A stretch of 64,000 bases of DNA from assembly GCA_044870245.1 (NCBI GenBank), contig JBIOYR010000124.1, forward strand, positions 1-64,000, given 5' to 3'. Under the pieces are notes generated by a model. It was not told where the DNA came from, did no database searches, and saw only the letters and a program-made list of their open reading frames with translations. This DNA comes from DATAFF01 sp044870245 (lineage in GTDB: Bacteria > Pseudomonadota > Alphaproteobacteria > Rhizobiales > Aestuariivirgaceae). Shown one piece after another: positions 25,891 through 35,910 of the stretch (its first letter is position 1; every line of letters begins with the position of its first letter). The translations under genes and the position numbers were made by a program.

Positions 25891-27783
25891 ATGAAATTCC
25901 CGCCGTCCTTCCTCGACGCGATCCGCTCCCGGGTCAACGTCTCGGCCGTCGTGTCGCGCAGCGTGCAATGGGATCGCCGCAAATCGCTCCCCGCGCGCGG
26001 CGACTTCTGGGCCTGCTGTCCATTTCATTCCGAGAAGACCGCGTCCTTTCACGCCGACGACCGCAAGGGCCGCTACCATTGTTTCGGCTGCAAGGCCTCC
26101 GGCGACATCTTCACCTTTCTGGTCGAGAAGGAGGGGCTGTCGTTTCCCGAGGCGGTCGAGCGGCTGGCCGCCGACGCCGGCCTCCCGATGCCGCAGGTCA
26201 CCCCGGAGGAGGCCGCACGCGAGCGCCGCCGCGCCAGCCTTTACGAAGTCATGGACCATGCCGCCCGGTACTTCGCCGAGGAGCTTCAGGCGACGGCCGG
26301 CGCCAAGGCCCGCGGCTATCTCGCCGATCGCGGCCTGCCGATGGCAGTGAGCCAGGATTTCGGCCTTGGCTATGCACCTGCCGGACGTTACGAGCTCCGC
26401 ACCCGCCTCGGCGGCCTCGGGATCGAGCTCGATCAGATGGTCGAGGCCGGGCTGGTCGTCACCGGCGATGATATCGCCGTGCCGCGCGACCGCTTCCGCG
26501 ACCGCCTGATCTTTCCGATTCGCGACGGCCGCGGCCGGGTGATCGCCTTTGGCGGCCGTGCCCTCTCGGCCGATGTCCAGCCGAAATATCTGAACTCGCC
26601 CGAGACCCCGCTCTTTCACAAGGGCGAGGTCCTCTACAATCTCGACAAGGCGCGAAAATACGCCGCCGATCGCGGCCGCATCATTGCCGTCGAGGGTTAT
26701 ATGGACGTCATCGCCATGTGCCGTGGCGGCTTCCCCGAGACGGTGGCGCCGCTCGGCACCGCGCTTACCGCCACGCAACTTTCCCTCCTGTGGAAGATCG
26801 CCCCCGAGCCCGTTCTCTGCTTCGACGGCGACAAGGCCGGCATCGCCGCCGCCCACCGCGCGGTCGACCTCGCCCTGCCGCTGCTTGTCCCGGGCCAGTC
26901 GCTGAGGATCGCCTTGCTGCCGGAAGGACAGGACCCCGACGATCTCCTGCGTGCCGGCGGCGGGCAGGCTCTTGCCACGGCCATCGACGCCGCGGAGCCG
27001 CTGTCCGAGGTGCTGTGGCGCCGTGCCCTCGACGCCAATGACCGCTTGACCCCGGAGCGCAAGGCCCGTTTTGAGACCGAGCTCCTTGGCCAATGCGCCG
27101 GCATTGCCGATCAGACGGTGCGCACCCATTATCTCGCCGATATGCGCCGCCGGTTGAGGGAGCTCTGGTACCAGGCCCCGAACCCCGACCGGCGAACCGG
27201 CCGACGACCGCGCTTTCCTGTGCAAAACGAGGTGTCGCGCGAGCTCAAGGCAATGGTCGGTGCCGGGCTCGATGCTGCTCGTCAGCGCCGCGAAGGGACC
27301 ATCATCCTGGCGTTGATCAACCACCCTGAGCTGATAGCGAGCCACCTCGACACGCTCTGCGAGCTGGAGCTTGACGCTCCCGAACTTGACTCGATGCGTC
27401 GGCAAATCATAGATATCGCGGCCTTGCATGAGGGGCTTGACGGGCGGAAGCTCCGTGACCACCTCTCCGCAAGGGGTTACGGGGCGGCAATCGTCCGCAT
27501 AGAGGCTCAGGCGGGCCGGCTGAACAGCTGGTTCGTGCTTCCCGATGCAGCGTTGGCTGACGCCGAAACGGGATTGAGCCAGATGCTGGCGCTCTACCGC
27601 AAAACGGTCACTCTGGAACGGGAGTTGAAGATCGCGGAGCGGGTGTTGGCAGAGGACACGACGGAAGGGAATCTCCGCCGCCTCAATGACATTCGCGAGG
27701 AGCTACGTTCGGCGACCGGGACGGAGGTTGCGGTCGAAGGCTTCGGGGCAGCTTCCGGGCGGTCCCAGAGGCCTGTCACATAG
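25891..27783 (+). CDS. dnaG: DNA primase
   Basis: Primase synthesising RNA primers at the replication fork; 630 residues. The N-terminal zinc ribbon has C43, H46, C64 and C67 (CPFHSEKTASF, YHCFGCKASGD). The TOPRIM/catalytic core has VIAFGGRAL, KYLNSPETPLFHKGE, IAVEGYMDVI and the metal motif LCFDGDKAG. The C-terminal helicase-binding region is present but divergent, and codon choice there (about 27230-27780) looks less GC-biased than in the core. It is the middle gene of the GatB/YqeY-dnaG-rpoD macromolecular-synthesis order. Confidence 0.97.
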   Translation: MKFPPSFLDAIRSRVNVSAVVSRSVQWDRRKSLPARGDFWACCPFHSEKTASFHADDRKGRYHCFGCKASGDIFTFLVEKEGLSFPEAVERLAADAGLPMPQVTPEEAARERRRASLYEVMDHAARYFAEELQATAGAKARGYLADRGLPMAVSQDFGLGYAPAGRYELRTRLGGLGIELDQMVEAGLVVTGDDIAVPRDRFRDRLIFPIRDGRGRVIAFGGRALSADVQPKYLNSPETPLFHKGEVLYNLDKARKYAADRGRIIAVEGYMDVIAMCRGGFPETVAPLGTALTATQLSLLWKIAPEPVLCFDGDKAGIAAAHRAVDLALPLLVPGQSLRIALLPEGQDPDDLLRAGGGQALATAIDAAEPLSEVLWRRALDANDRLTPERKARFETELLGQCAGIADQTVRTHYLADMRRRLRELWYQAPNPDRRTGRRPRFPVQNEVSRELKAMVGAGLDAARQRREGTIILALINHPELIASHLDTLCELELDAPELDSMRRQIIDIAALHEGLDGRKLRDHLSARGYGAAIVRIEAQAGRLNSWFVLPDAALADAETGLSQMLALYRKTVTLERELKIAERVLAEDTTEGNLRRLNDIREELRSATGTEVAVEGFGAASGRSQRPVT

Positions 27784-27793
27784 TTTGCTGAAC

Positions 27794-27827
27794 GCGGCGG
27801 CGCTCACCGAAGGTGACCGGCGCTTTT
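27794..27827 (+). terminator. Probable imperfect terminator after dnaG
   Basis: An imperfect hairpin, GCGGCGCTCACC-GAA-GGTGACCGGCGC, followed by TTTT (27824-27827). It lies 10 bp after the dnaG stop and before rpoD, so it may separate or attenuate readthrough into rpoD. Confidence 0.45.
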
Positions 27828-27941
27828 ACCGTTAGGCTGGGGTTAACGGGACGCTTCTATTCCTGTGCAGGGGCACGGAAAAGACCGAATCGTGGTGTGT
27901 TGCCACCGGATCCGACGTCGAGAATGAGGATTTGAAACACG

Positions 27942-30026
<2,085 letters not shown>

Positions 30027-30033
30027 TAACAGC

Positions 30034-30092
30034 ACGCAATAGGCAATATGCTCCGCGCACTGCCTATTGCCTGATGCCGACTGCCTGTTTGC
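30034..30092. repeat. Inverted heptamer-repeat element C
   Basis: A short left arm (30034-30048, CGCAATAGGCAATAT) faces a longer right arm (30059-30092) read as ACTGCCT, ATTGCCT, GATGCCG, ACTGCCT, GTTTGCC. It begins 8 bp after the rpoD stop. The right arm has more copies than the left, so part of it cannot pair. Confidence 0.65.
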
Positions 30093-30239
30093 CTTTGGAT
30101 TGGCACAAATCGGCCACTCAACTGCGGCGGCTGTCGGATAGCAGGGGAACGGTTTCCTTGCGAGGTTGGAAGCCTGCATGTCATGTGCTAGGCAGGCCGA
30201 AAGATGGTTTGCCAGCGTATCAATGGAGCGGAAATCCCT

Positions 30240-30623
30240 ATGGTCTTGATCTCAATGCGCGCAAAAGTGGTTGCCTTCGGTTTGCTCGCCTTGTTCGCGG
30301 GTGGGTTGCCCGCCCATGCTGAAAACCTCTACGACGCCAAGGTGGCGCAGAAGCTCTCCGACCTCACCGACGATCAGAAGGCGAAGGTCTCCACCATCAC
30401 CAAGCAGACCGCCACCGAGATGAACGCCGTTTTCAAGAAATACGGCATCGACCCCGAGGCCAAGCCGGATTTCGACAAGCTCCAAAAAGCCGGCGAGGAG
30501 CTTCAGGCGGTCGCCCGGCGCGAGAAAGCCCAGATGAAGGACATCCTGTCCAAGGCGCAGTTCAAGCAGTACGTCAAGATCATCGACGCGACCGGGGCGC
30601 GAGTCCGCAAGGCTGCGAATTAG
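30240..30623 (+). CDS. Small periplasmic helical protein, function unknown
   Basis: A 127-residue predicted exported protein. The signal peptide ends in GGLPAHAEN; the mature part is charged and helical (LSDLTDDQKAKVSTITKQ, LQKAGEELQAVARREKAQM, KAQFKQYVKIID). The repeated 'LTxDQKAK ... ILxxxQFKxY' pattern resembles small periplasmic proteins of the Spy/LTXXQ type, but I do not assign it firmly. The ATG at 30240 has GGAG upstream; ATG at 30255 is the alternative. Heptamer element D follows the stop. Confidence 0.65.
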   Translation: MVLISMRAKVVAFGLLALFAGGLPAHAENLYDAKVAQKLSDLTDDQKAKVSTITKQTATEMNAVFKKYGIDPEAKPDFDKLQKAGEELQAVARREKAQMKDILSKAQFKQYVKIIDATGARVRKAAN

Positions 30624-30633
30624 ATTTGGATGA

Positions 30634-30712
30634 GACAGTCGGCATTGGGCAGTAGGCAGTCGGGAAGTGCTCTGTTGCTGCCCATTGCCTAAACGCCTAT
30701 TGCCGACTGCCT
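30634..30712. repeat. Inverted heptamer-repeat element D
   Basis: The left arm (30634-30667) reads ACAGTCG, GCATTGG, GCAGTAG, GCAGTCG; the right arm (30676-30712) reads CTGCCCA, TTGCCTA, AACGCCT, ATTGCCG, ACTGCCT. It fills the gap between the stop of the small periplasmic protein and the convergent SIMPL gene, abutting the latter's TAA. Confidence 0.7.
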
Positions 30713-31426
30713 TTATTTGATCTCCCAGACGATCGTCACCCGTGACTGAATGACTGACTCGCCCGCCGCGATCGGCACCGGCGAGGCTGCCTCGGCGCGC
30801 ATCTGCTTGGCATAGACCGGAACCGGCGGCATGACCGTCGAGCTCTCGCCAATGGTCTGGATCGCCCCGAGCTGGACGCCCGATGCGGCGGCGAAGACGC
30901 CGGCCTTGTGCCTGGCATCGGCCACCGCCCTGACCCGCGCCTCATCCTCATATTGCTCGGGATTGGCCAGAGAGAAGGCGACCGACGAGATCTGGTTCGA
31001 GCCGACCCGCACGATGTCGTCGAGCAGCCCGCCAAGCTTCGGCAGGTCGCGCACCACCACGGCAACCTGGTTGGACACCTCATAGCCGGTGATCTTGGGC
31101 GGACCCTGATTGTTCGGTCCGTAATCGTAGCGCGGCGAAATCTGGAAGTTCGAGGTCTGGATGTCGGTCTCGGCGATCTTCATCGACCGCAGAGTCGCCA
31201 GGATCTGATTCATCGCCTGCGTATTGGCGTTGAGGGCCTCGCCCGCAGTCCCGCCCTGCTGCACCACCCCGACCAGGACCGTCGCCATGTCGGGCCGGGC
31301 GCGCACCTCGCCGACCCCGTCGATCGACATGGTCCGGATCTGCGGCTGCACCTGTTGCGCCCGCGCCGGGGAGGCGACAAGCGCCATCGATTGCAACAAT
31401 AGGACAATGGCCAGCAGCACACGCAT
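30713..31426 (-). CDS. SIMPL domain (DUF541) exported protein
   Basis: A 237-residue periplasmic or outer-membrane-associated protein of the SIMPL/DUF541 (BP26/OMP28) family. The signal peptide ends in ASPARAQQ. Family-like segments are ISIDG-type TMSIDGVGEVRARPDMATVLVGV, MKIAETDIQTSNFQISPRYDY and the C-terminal VARGV-like AEAASPVPIAAGESVIQSRVTIVWEI. In Brucella the homologue BP26 forms channel-like assemblies; the physiological role is unclear. It is divergent from the tRNA gene. Confidence 0.9.
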   Translation of the reverse strand: MRVLLAIVLLLQSMALVASPARAQQVQPQIRTMSIDGVGEVRARPDMATVLVGVVQQGGTAGEALNANTQAMNQILATLRSMKIAETDIQTSNFQISPRYDYGPNNQGPPKITGYEVSNQVAVVVRDLPKLGGLLDDIVRVGSNQISSVAFSLANPEQYEDEARVRAVADARHKAGVFAAASGVQLGAIQTIGESSTVMPPVPVYAKQMRAEAASPVPIAAGESVIQSRVTIVWEIK

Positions 31427-31522
31427 CGAGGATCACCCGGCTCGAGAAGGGAATTGTTCCGCGCGTTCCATATACAGAACTGGATCCCCATCAACAATGC
31501 CGGGCGGGCAATCGCCCCTCGG

Positions 31523-31551
31523 TTGAGAGGCCGGTCACCTTCGGCTATATG
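31523..31551 (+). promoter_or_regulatory. Promoter for tRNA-Ile(CAT)
   Basis: TTGAGA (31523-31528), a 17-base spacer and TATATG (31546-31551), ending 12 bases before the tRNA. A start near 31558 would leave a very short leader. Confidence 0.55.
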
Positions 31552-31563
31552 GTTTCGGCGGTG

Positions 31564-31640
31564 GGGCCTGTAGCTCAATTGGTCAGAGCCGGCGGCTCAT
31601 AACCGCTTGGTTGCAGGTTCGAGTCCTGCCGGGCCCACCA
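31564..31640 (+). tRNA. tRNA-Ile2 (CAT anticodon, lysidine type)
   Basis: A complete 77-base cloverleaf with encoded CCA. The acceptor stem GGGCCTG pairs with CGGGCCC. The D arm is TAGCTCAATTGGTCAGAGC, the anticodon loop CTCATAA, and the T arm GCAGGTTCGAGTCCTGC. The anticodon is CAT, but the variable region CTTGGTTG and arms resemble E. coli tRNA-Ile2 rather than elongator or initiator Met. It should therefore read AUA after TilS converts C34 to lysidine. Confidence 0.9.
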
Positions 31641-31669
31641 GCCAAGGTTCAGCGTGTCGAAGGAATGGA

Positions 31670-31963
31670 ATGCGATCGGCCTTGATTTTCCTGACCGCCT
31701 TGTTCGTCGTCCTTCTTGGCATTTCCGCCTACGAACACATCGTGCTTGTCAAGAAGCTGCCCTTCGAGCCGAGCACCATCAGCGACATTGTCAGCCAGGC
31801 ATTCCCGCCGCTTCTTCTGGCGATGGCGATCGTCTTGCCGTGGCGAATGATCGAGCTTCGCCGGAGAAAGGTCTCTTTGATGCCGATGCTGGTGGCGTTG
31901 GCAGTCGTGGGATGGTGGCAGTATCAGACCTACGCGGCGTTGAAGGCGAGCATCGGCCAATGA
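31670..31963 (+). CDS. Small three-helix membrane protein, function unknown
   Basis: A 97-residue hydrophobic protein with three helices: ALIFLTALFVVLLGISAYEHI, a middle one around AFPPLLLAMAIVLPW, and SLMPMLVALAVVGWWQYQTY. Basic residues (MIELRRRK) between the second and third suggest an N-out/C-in layout with a cytoplasmic loop. AAGGA upstream supports ATG 31670. It starts 29 bp after the tRNA and could be co-transcribed with it. No family recognised. Confidence 0.6.
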   Translation: MRSALIFLTALFVVLLGISAYEHIVLVKKLPFEPSTISDIVSQAFPPLLLAMAIVLPWRMIELRRRKVSLMPMLVALAVVGWWQYQTYAALKASIGQ

Positions 31964-32023
31964 GGAAAGGCGCGCCGATGTCGGCAAGTACCATTTCATC
32001 ACCATCGCTGGCGCAAGCGGAGA

Positions 32024-32440
32024 CTATGATGCTGCTGCGGCGATCCTGGCGGTGTCATAATACTCGTAGAATTCCACTGCCTTCCCGTTCCTGAACTTCC
32101 AGACATCCACCTTTCGCGTCTCGACGGTTTTGCCGGTATGCCTGTTCGTCCAGGCGGTCGTGCCGATCGCGACCACGCTGTCACCTTCAGCAACATACGC
32201 CTCGACGGTGTAGTGGATCATGGTCCAGTTCGCGAGCAGGCCATCGAAATAGGACTTCAGAGCTTCCTTTCCTTGGATGGGAGCTGTGAAGGGCAGGACC
32301 TCCGCCCCTTCAGCCAACGAGCCGAACGCAATGTCGTTGTCAACCAGCGCCATCCAATCAGCGACGCTCCCACCTCTGGTGTCGTTCCAGCGCCTATACG
32401 CGTTCCGAAGGAGCTCCTTGTTGCTTTCGGTGTTCGGCAT
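32024..32440 (-). CDS. NTF2-like (SnoaL) family protein
   Basis: A 138-residue alpha+beta barrel protein of the NTF2/SnoaL superfamily. The N-terminal helices (NKELLRNAYRRWNDTRGGSVADWMALV) lead to the pocket strands (EVLPFTAPIQGKEALKSYFDGL, RKVDVWKFRNGKAVEFYEYYDT). Such proteins can be isomerases, cyclases, or binding proteins with no catalysis; the sequence does not tell which. TTGGAG eight bases upstream favours ATG 32440 over the GTG at 32449. Confidence 0.8.
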   Translation of the reverse strand: MPNTESNKELLRNAYRRWNDTRGGSVADWMALVDNDIAFGSLAEGAEVLPFTAPIQGKEALKSYFDGLLANWTMIHYTVEAYVAEGDSVVAIGTTAWTNRHTGKTVETRKVDVWKFRNGKAVEFYEYYDTARIAAAAS

Positions 32441-32767
32441 GTCTTTCACTCCAATAACCTGACCCTCAGCATCATAGCATCAAGATCCGCTGTTCGGCCT
32501 CGCCATCTGCATTGTTTGCATGATCTTCTATCTCGAGCCGGATACGCTGGGCACTGATAAGAAACAATAATCCGTATACGGAGCAATGGTGGCGAGCGCG
32601 GTGTTTTCGCGATTAACCATAAGCTCGCACCATCACGCTAAGTTGATGGCGCTGGGGTTTTCCCTGGCGACGGTTGCATGAAAACTTTCGGCTGAATGGG
32701 GTTTATCCCGATGGCTCGCTGTCAGGGCTCTGACTACCCTCATTCTGAGCGATGGAGGAAATCGAAG
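32441..32767. other. Intergenic region with palindrome and possible gene remnant
   Basis: About 327 bp without a credible complete gene. Bases about 32490-32570 read as a short transmembrane-like tail (LFGLAICIVCMIFYLEPDTLG) ending in TAA, with a stop just upstream and no ribosome site, perhaps a gene remnant. A perfect palindrome lies at 32571-32582. The remainder should hold the promoter of the secreted protein at 32768. Confidence 0.5.
32571..32582. promoter_or_regulatory. Perfect 12-bp palindrome with GTATAC core
   Basis: TCCGTATACGGA is self-complementary over all 12 bases. It shares the GTATAC core of the sites at 53321-53339 but has different flanks. It lies 186 bp before the start of the Trp/Arg/Gly-repeat protein. 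Operator role is inference. Confidence 0.3.
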
Positions 32768-33214
32768 ATGCGTAAAATTCTCATGGCCGGAGCGATGCTC
32801 GGTCTGTTGCTGGGCGTTGCCGCGCCCTTCAAGGCAACGGCGCTGACCATCAGTCCGGAAAGCCTGGTCACCCCGACGGACAACACTTCGATGGTGACCG
32901 AGGTGGCACGGCGCGGCGGTGTGGCCTGGCGTGGACCGCGTGGCGGCGGCGTTGCCTGGCGTGGCCCGCGCGGTCGCGGCGGCGTCGCCTGGCGCCGAGG
33001 TTGGCGTGGCGGCGGTGTGGCGTGGCGGCGCGGCGGCGTCGGCTGGCGGCGCGGCTGGGTACGGCCGGGCTGGCGGGTCGGCTGGGTCGGGCCCGGCTTC
33101 TACTACAATCCCGCCTTCTACAACCGCTACTACAATCCGCGGTGGGGTTACTGCCGGATCGTCTGGTGGAACGGCGCCCGGGTGTGCCGCTGGCACCGCC
33201 GTCCGTGGTGGTGA
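32768..33214 (+). CDS. Secreted Gly/Arg/Trp-repeat protein
   Basis: A 148-residue exported protein. The signal peptide (MRKILMAGAMLGLLLGVAAPFKATA) is followed by a short linker and then low-complexity repeats built on GGVAWRGPRG and GVAWRRGWRG (about residues 48-100). A tyrosine/asparagine-rich tail follows (FYYNPAFYNRYYNPRWGYC) with two cysteines (GYCRIVWWNGARVCRWHRR). The mature protein is strongly basic and aromatic, typical of small Rhizobiales cell-surface proteins of unknown function. GGAGG lies about ten bases upstream of the ATG. Confidence 0.75.
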   Translation: MRKILMAGAMLGLLLGVAAPFKATALTISPESLVTPTDNTSMVTEVARRGGVAWRGPRGGGVAWRGPRGRGGVAWRRGWRGGGVAWRRGGVGWRRGWVRPGWRVGWVGPGFYYNPAFYNRYYNPRWGYCRIVWWNGARVCRWHRRPWW

Positions 33215-33217
33215 GCC

Positions 33218-33856
33218 TTACGGCTCGATGAGGCGATTGCGAACCGCATAGCGAACGATCGCCGCCGTCGATTTGAGCTTGAGCTTACGCATGAGCGAGG
33301 CGCGATGCGACTCGATGGTCTTGACGCTCAATCCCAGCGCCTCGCTCATGTCCCTGTTGCTGTTCCCTTCGGCGATCAGCTGCACGATCACCCGCTCGCG
33401 CGGCGACAGGAGCCCGTCGGACCTGCTCTGATGGGAGAGATAGGAGTCGAGCAGCTGCTCTGAGACCTTCCCGGTGAAGAACGGCTTGTGATCGGCGAGC
33501 GAAGCCACCGCGGCGATCAGATATTGATTGGCGTCCGACTTGAGAAGATAGGCATGGGCGCCGGCCGCCAAGATGTCGGTGACCAGGCTGTCGCTGTCAT
33601 GCATGGTGAAGATCAGCACCTCGACGCTCGGCAGCCGGGTGTGGATCTGGCGCGTCACCTCGGCGCCGTTGAGCTGCGGCAGAGAATAATCGATGATTGC
33701 CACGTCGGGCTTGGTCTCCAAGGTCTTGGCGAGGGCATCCCTGCCATCGCTTGCCTCGGCCACCACCGACCAGCCGGGCTGCGCCTCGATCACCGCGCGC
33801 AGGCCGGAGCGCACCACGGCGTGATCATCGGCAATCAGAATGCGGGTCTCGGACAT
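33218..33856 (-). CDS. LuxR/NarL-family response regulator
   Basis: A 212-residue two-component regulator. The receiver domain has the acidic pocket in RILIADDHAVVRSGL, the phospho-acceptor Asp in DVAIIDYSLPQ (about residue 55) and the conserved Lys in AYLLKSDAN. The C-terminal LuxR helix-turn-helix is LLSPRERVIVQLIAEGNSNRDMSEALGLSVKTIESHR. The gene is divergent from the MASE1 histidine kinase at 34026, whose HisKA_3 type is the usual partner for NarL-type regulators. Confidence 0.94.
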   Translation of the reverse strand: MSETRILIADDHAVVRSGLRAVIEAQPGWSVVAEASDGRDALAKTLETKPDVAIIDYSLPQLNGAEVTRQIHTRLPSVEVLIFTMHDSDSLVTDILAAGAHAYLLKSDANQYLIAAVASLADHKPFFTGKVSEQLLDSYLSHQSRSDGLLSPRERVIVQLIAEGNSNRDMSEALGLSVKTIESHRASLMRKLKLKSTAAIVRYAVRNRLIEP

Positions 33857-34025
33857 GACCTTGCCAGATCGACCGTTCCCCCCACGGATTGGTGTCCATT
33901 CATAGCATGGGAAAGGCGATCGAGGCCATCGGCCAGCCGCACCGAATCGAGGGGTGCAAAAGTCCGAAACCTCCCTTAGAATCAGGGCGGCGACGGCAGG
34001 TTTTTAGAGGTTTGGGGAGGGACAG

Positions 34026-35645
34026 GTGCTGTCCTCCACGGTCGAGGCCGATCCTGCGAGAGTGGGCACGCTCTCCGCACTGCGACGTTTGCTGGTCGAC
34101 AGTCGAATGCCGCTGCTGGTCGGTGTCGCCTACTATCTCGGCGCCCAGTTCGCCTTCCTGATCGGAACCCTGTCGGATCAGATATTCGCGCTGTTCTGGC
34201 CGCCCAATGTGATCCTCTTCTGCGCGCTCCTGTTCCGGCCTCGCCGCGAATGGCCGGTCCTGATCATCGCCGCCTTTGTCGCCCATGTCATTGCCGAGAT
34301 CGGCGTCGGGATGCCGCTCCCGCAGTTGCTGGTCGCCTTTGCCACCAACTGTCTCGTGGCCTTGCTCAATGCCTATGCCGTTCGCCGCCTGCTCGATCCG
34401 CCACCCTGGCTCGGCACCTTCCAACGCATGGGCATCTACGTCCTGGTCACCGCCGGCATCAACCCTGCCGTCGCGGCGCTCGGCGGCGCCTTCGTGCCGA
34501 TCCTGGGAGGAGGGCCGTTCGAGGACTATTGGCTGTTCTGGTCGCTTTGGTATCTCGCAAACGCCCTGCCGAGCGTCACCCTTGGTCCGGTGCTGCTGAT
34601 TTGGCTGGCCGAGCCTCCCCGTTGGCCCGGCTGGAAGGCGCCGTTCCAGCTCATCGAGCCCGCAGCCATTGCTGCCGCTCTCATCGCCATCAGCCTGCTC
34701 TCGGCCGAGCTGGCCGGGAGGTTCGCTCTTCATATCTTCCTGCCGGCCATTCTGCTCCTGCCGCTGCCGGTCATCATCTTCGCCTCGATCCGCTACGGCG
34801 AGAAGGGTGCAAGCAGCACCATTCTGGTCATCGCCACCATCATGATCTGGTCCACCTTGCGCGGCCATGGCTTGTTCTCCGGCCAGGAGCAGGAGATGAG
34901 CGTCCTGTCTCTTCAGCTTTTCCTCACCGGTCTCTCGATACCGATCCTCCTGCTGGGAGCGATGGTTGAGGAGCTGCACAATGCCGGGAAGACCACGCGG
35001 GCGCTCGCCGCCTCCCTGATGCGCGCCCAGGACGAAGAACGACGGCGCATCGCCCGCGACCTGCATGACTCGACCGGTCAAAACCTCATCGCCGCGAGCT
35101 TGCTCGCCGGACGCCTCAGAGACAGCCTGACCACCGAGGCCATGCCGCTTCTCCACGAGCTGGAGCAAAATCTCAAGCAGTCGAACCGCGAGCTTCGCAC
35201 CGTCTCCTACCTCCTCCATCCTCCCTATCTCGACGAGGCGGGTCTCGGTCTTGCCCTGCGCTATTTTCTCGAGGGCTTCGAGGAACGCAGCGGCATCCAG
35301 GTCGACCTCGAGATCGGCGAGACCATTGGCCGGCTGGCAAGGGACAGCGAGCTTGTCGTCTTTCGTGTCGTCCAGGAGGCGCTCACCAATGTCGCGCGCC
35401 ATTCGGGAAGCACCACGGCCGTGATCCGCCTGACCCGACAGAGCGACGAGGGCGGGCGTATCCTGCTCACCATCGAGGACTTCGGCAAGGGCATGAGCGA
35501 CCGAACCCTGGACGGCCCGGGTCCGGTGTCAAGCGGCCTCGGCCTGATCAGCATGCGCGAGCGCCTGGCGCAGATCGGCGGTCGGCTCCAGATCGATTCG
35601 ACAGAAGGGCATACCCTTCTGCAGGCGGTCATCCCACCCTATTGA
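34026..35645 (+). CDS. MASE1-domain sensor histidine kinase (NarX/DegS-like)
   Basis: A 539-residue sensor kinase. The first ~300 residues form a MASE1 integral-membrane sensor with about eight helices (for example LLVGVAYYLGAQFAFLIGTL, ALFWPPNVILFCALLFRPRR). Then come HisKA_3 with the phospho-His in RRRIARDLHDSTGQNL and a HATPase_c domain (VVQEALTNVARHSGS, IEDFGKGM, GLGLISMRERLAQIGG). The GTG start has GGGAGGGACAG upstream. The ligand is unknown. It probably phosphorylates the divergent LuxR-type regulator. Confidence 0.92.
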   Translation: MLSSTVEADPARVGTLSALRRLLVDSRMPLLVGVAYYLGAQFAFLIGTLSDQIFALFWPPNVILFCALLFRPRREWPVLIIAAFVAHVIAEIGVGMPLPQLLVAFATNCLVALLNAYAVRRLLDPPPWLGTFQRMGIYVLVTAGINPAVAALGGAFVPILGGGPFEDYWLFWSLWYLANALPSVTLGPVLLIWLAEPPRWPGWKAPFQLIEPAAIAAALIAISLLSAELAGRFALHIFLPAILLLPLPVIIFASIRYGEKGASSTILVIATIMIWSTLRGHGLFSGQEQEMSVLSLQLFLTGLSIPILLLGAMVEELHNAGKTTRALAASLMRAQDEERRRIARDLHDSTGQNLIAASLLAGRLRDSLTTEAMPLLHELEQNLKQSNRELRTVSYLLHPPYLDEAGLGLALRYFLEGFEERSGIQVDLEIGETIGRLARDSELVVFRVVQEALTNVARHSGSTTAVIRLTRQSDEGGRILLTIEDFGKGMSDRTLDGPGPVSSGLGLISMRERLAQIGGRLQIDSTEGHTLLQAVIPPY

Positions 35646-35758
35646 GGCGGAAGCGCAAACACTGCCCAGATCAAGCCGATGTCGGCCATGATCGTCGCGA
35701 GGACCAGAGCGGCGAAGGCTCGTATGAGAAACCGTTCATCGCAGACGGGAGAGGACAT
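35639..35758 (-). CDS. Small membrane protein of 39 residues
   Basis: A short gene read directly from the bases. ATG at 35756-35758 is preceded six bases upstream by an excellent AAGGAGG. The frame runs 39 codons to TAG at 35639-35641. The product has a polar N-terminus (MSSPVCDERFLIR) and one hydrophobic helix (AFAALVLATIMADIGLIWAVFAL), then PPQ. Its 3' end overlaps the last 7 bases of the MASE1 kinase on the other strand. It lies downstream of no same-strand gene within 150 bp, so it needs its own promoter or readthrough. No family recognised. Confidence 0.6.
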   Translation of the reverse strand: MSSPVCDERFLIRAFAALVLATIMADIGLIWAVFALPPQ

Positions 35759-35910
35759 GGACGGCCTCCTTCCACCCCGACATTCCGGCTAGCCCCTCGC
35801 GGCAGCACGGTCCGCCTTTCCGCCTTCGGAGAAACCGCAGTCTGCTCTCTCGATACTATAGGCATCTCGGGCCACCCCCTATCGGGGGACACCCTGAAAA
35901 TGTCCGAGAT

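Noticed and set aside
30034..30712. Repeats C and D considered as a small CRISPR array
   Set aside because: Units are 7 bases, imperfect and in inverted orientation, with no spacers and no cas genes.
31607..31669. Open frame beginning inside the tRNA and running into the small membrane protein
   Set aside because: The tRNA is certain, and a ribosome site supports the later ATG at 31670.
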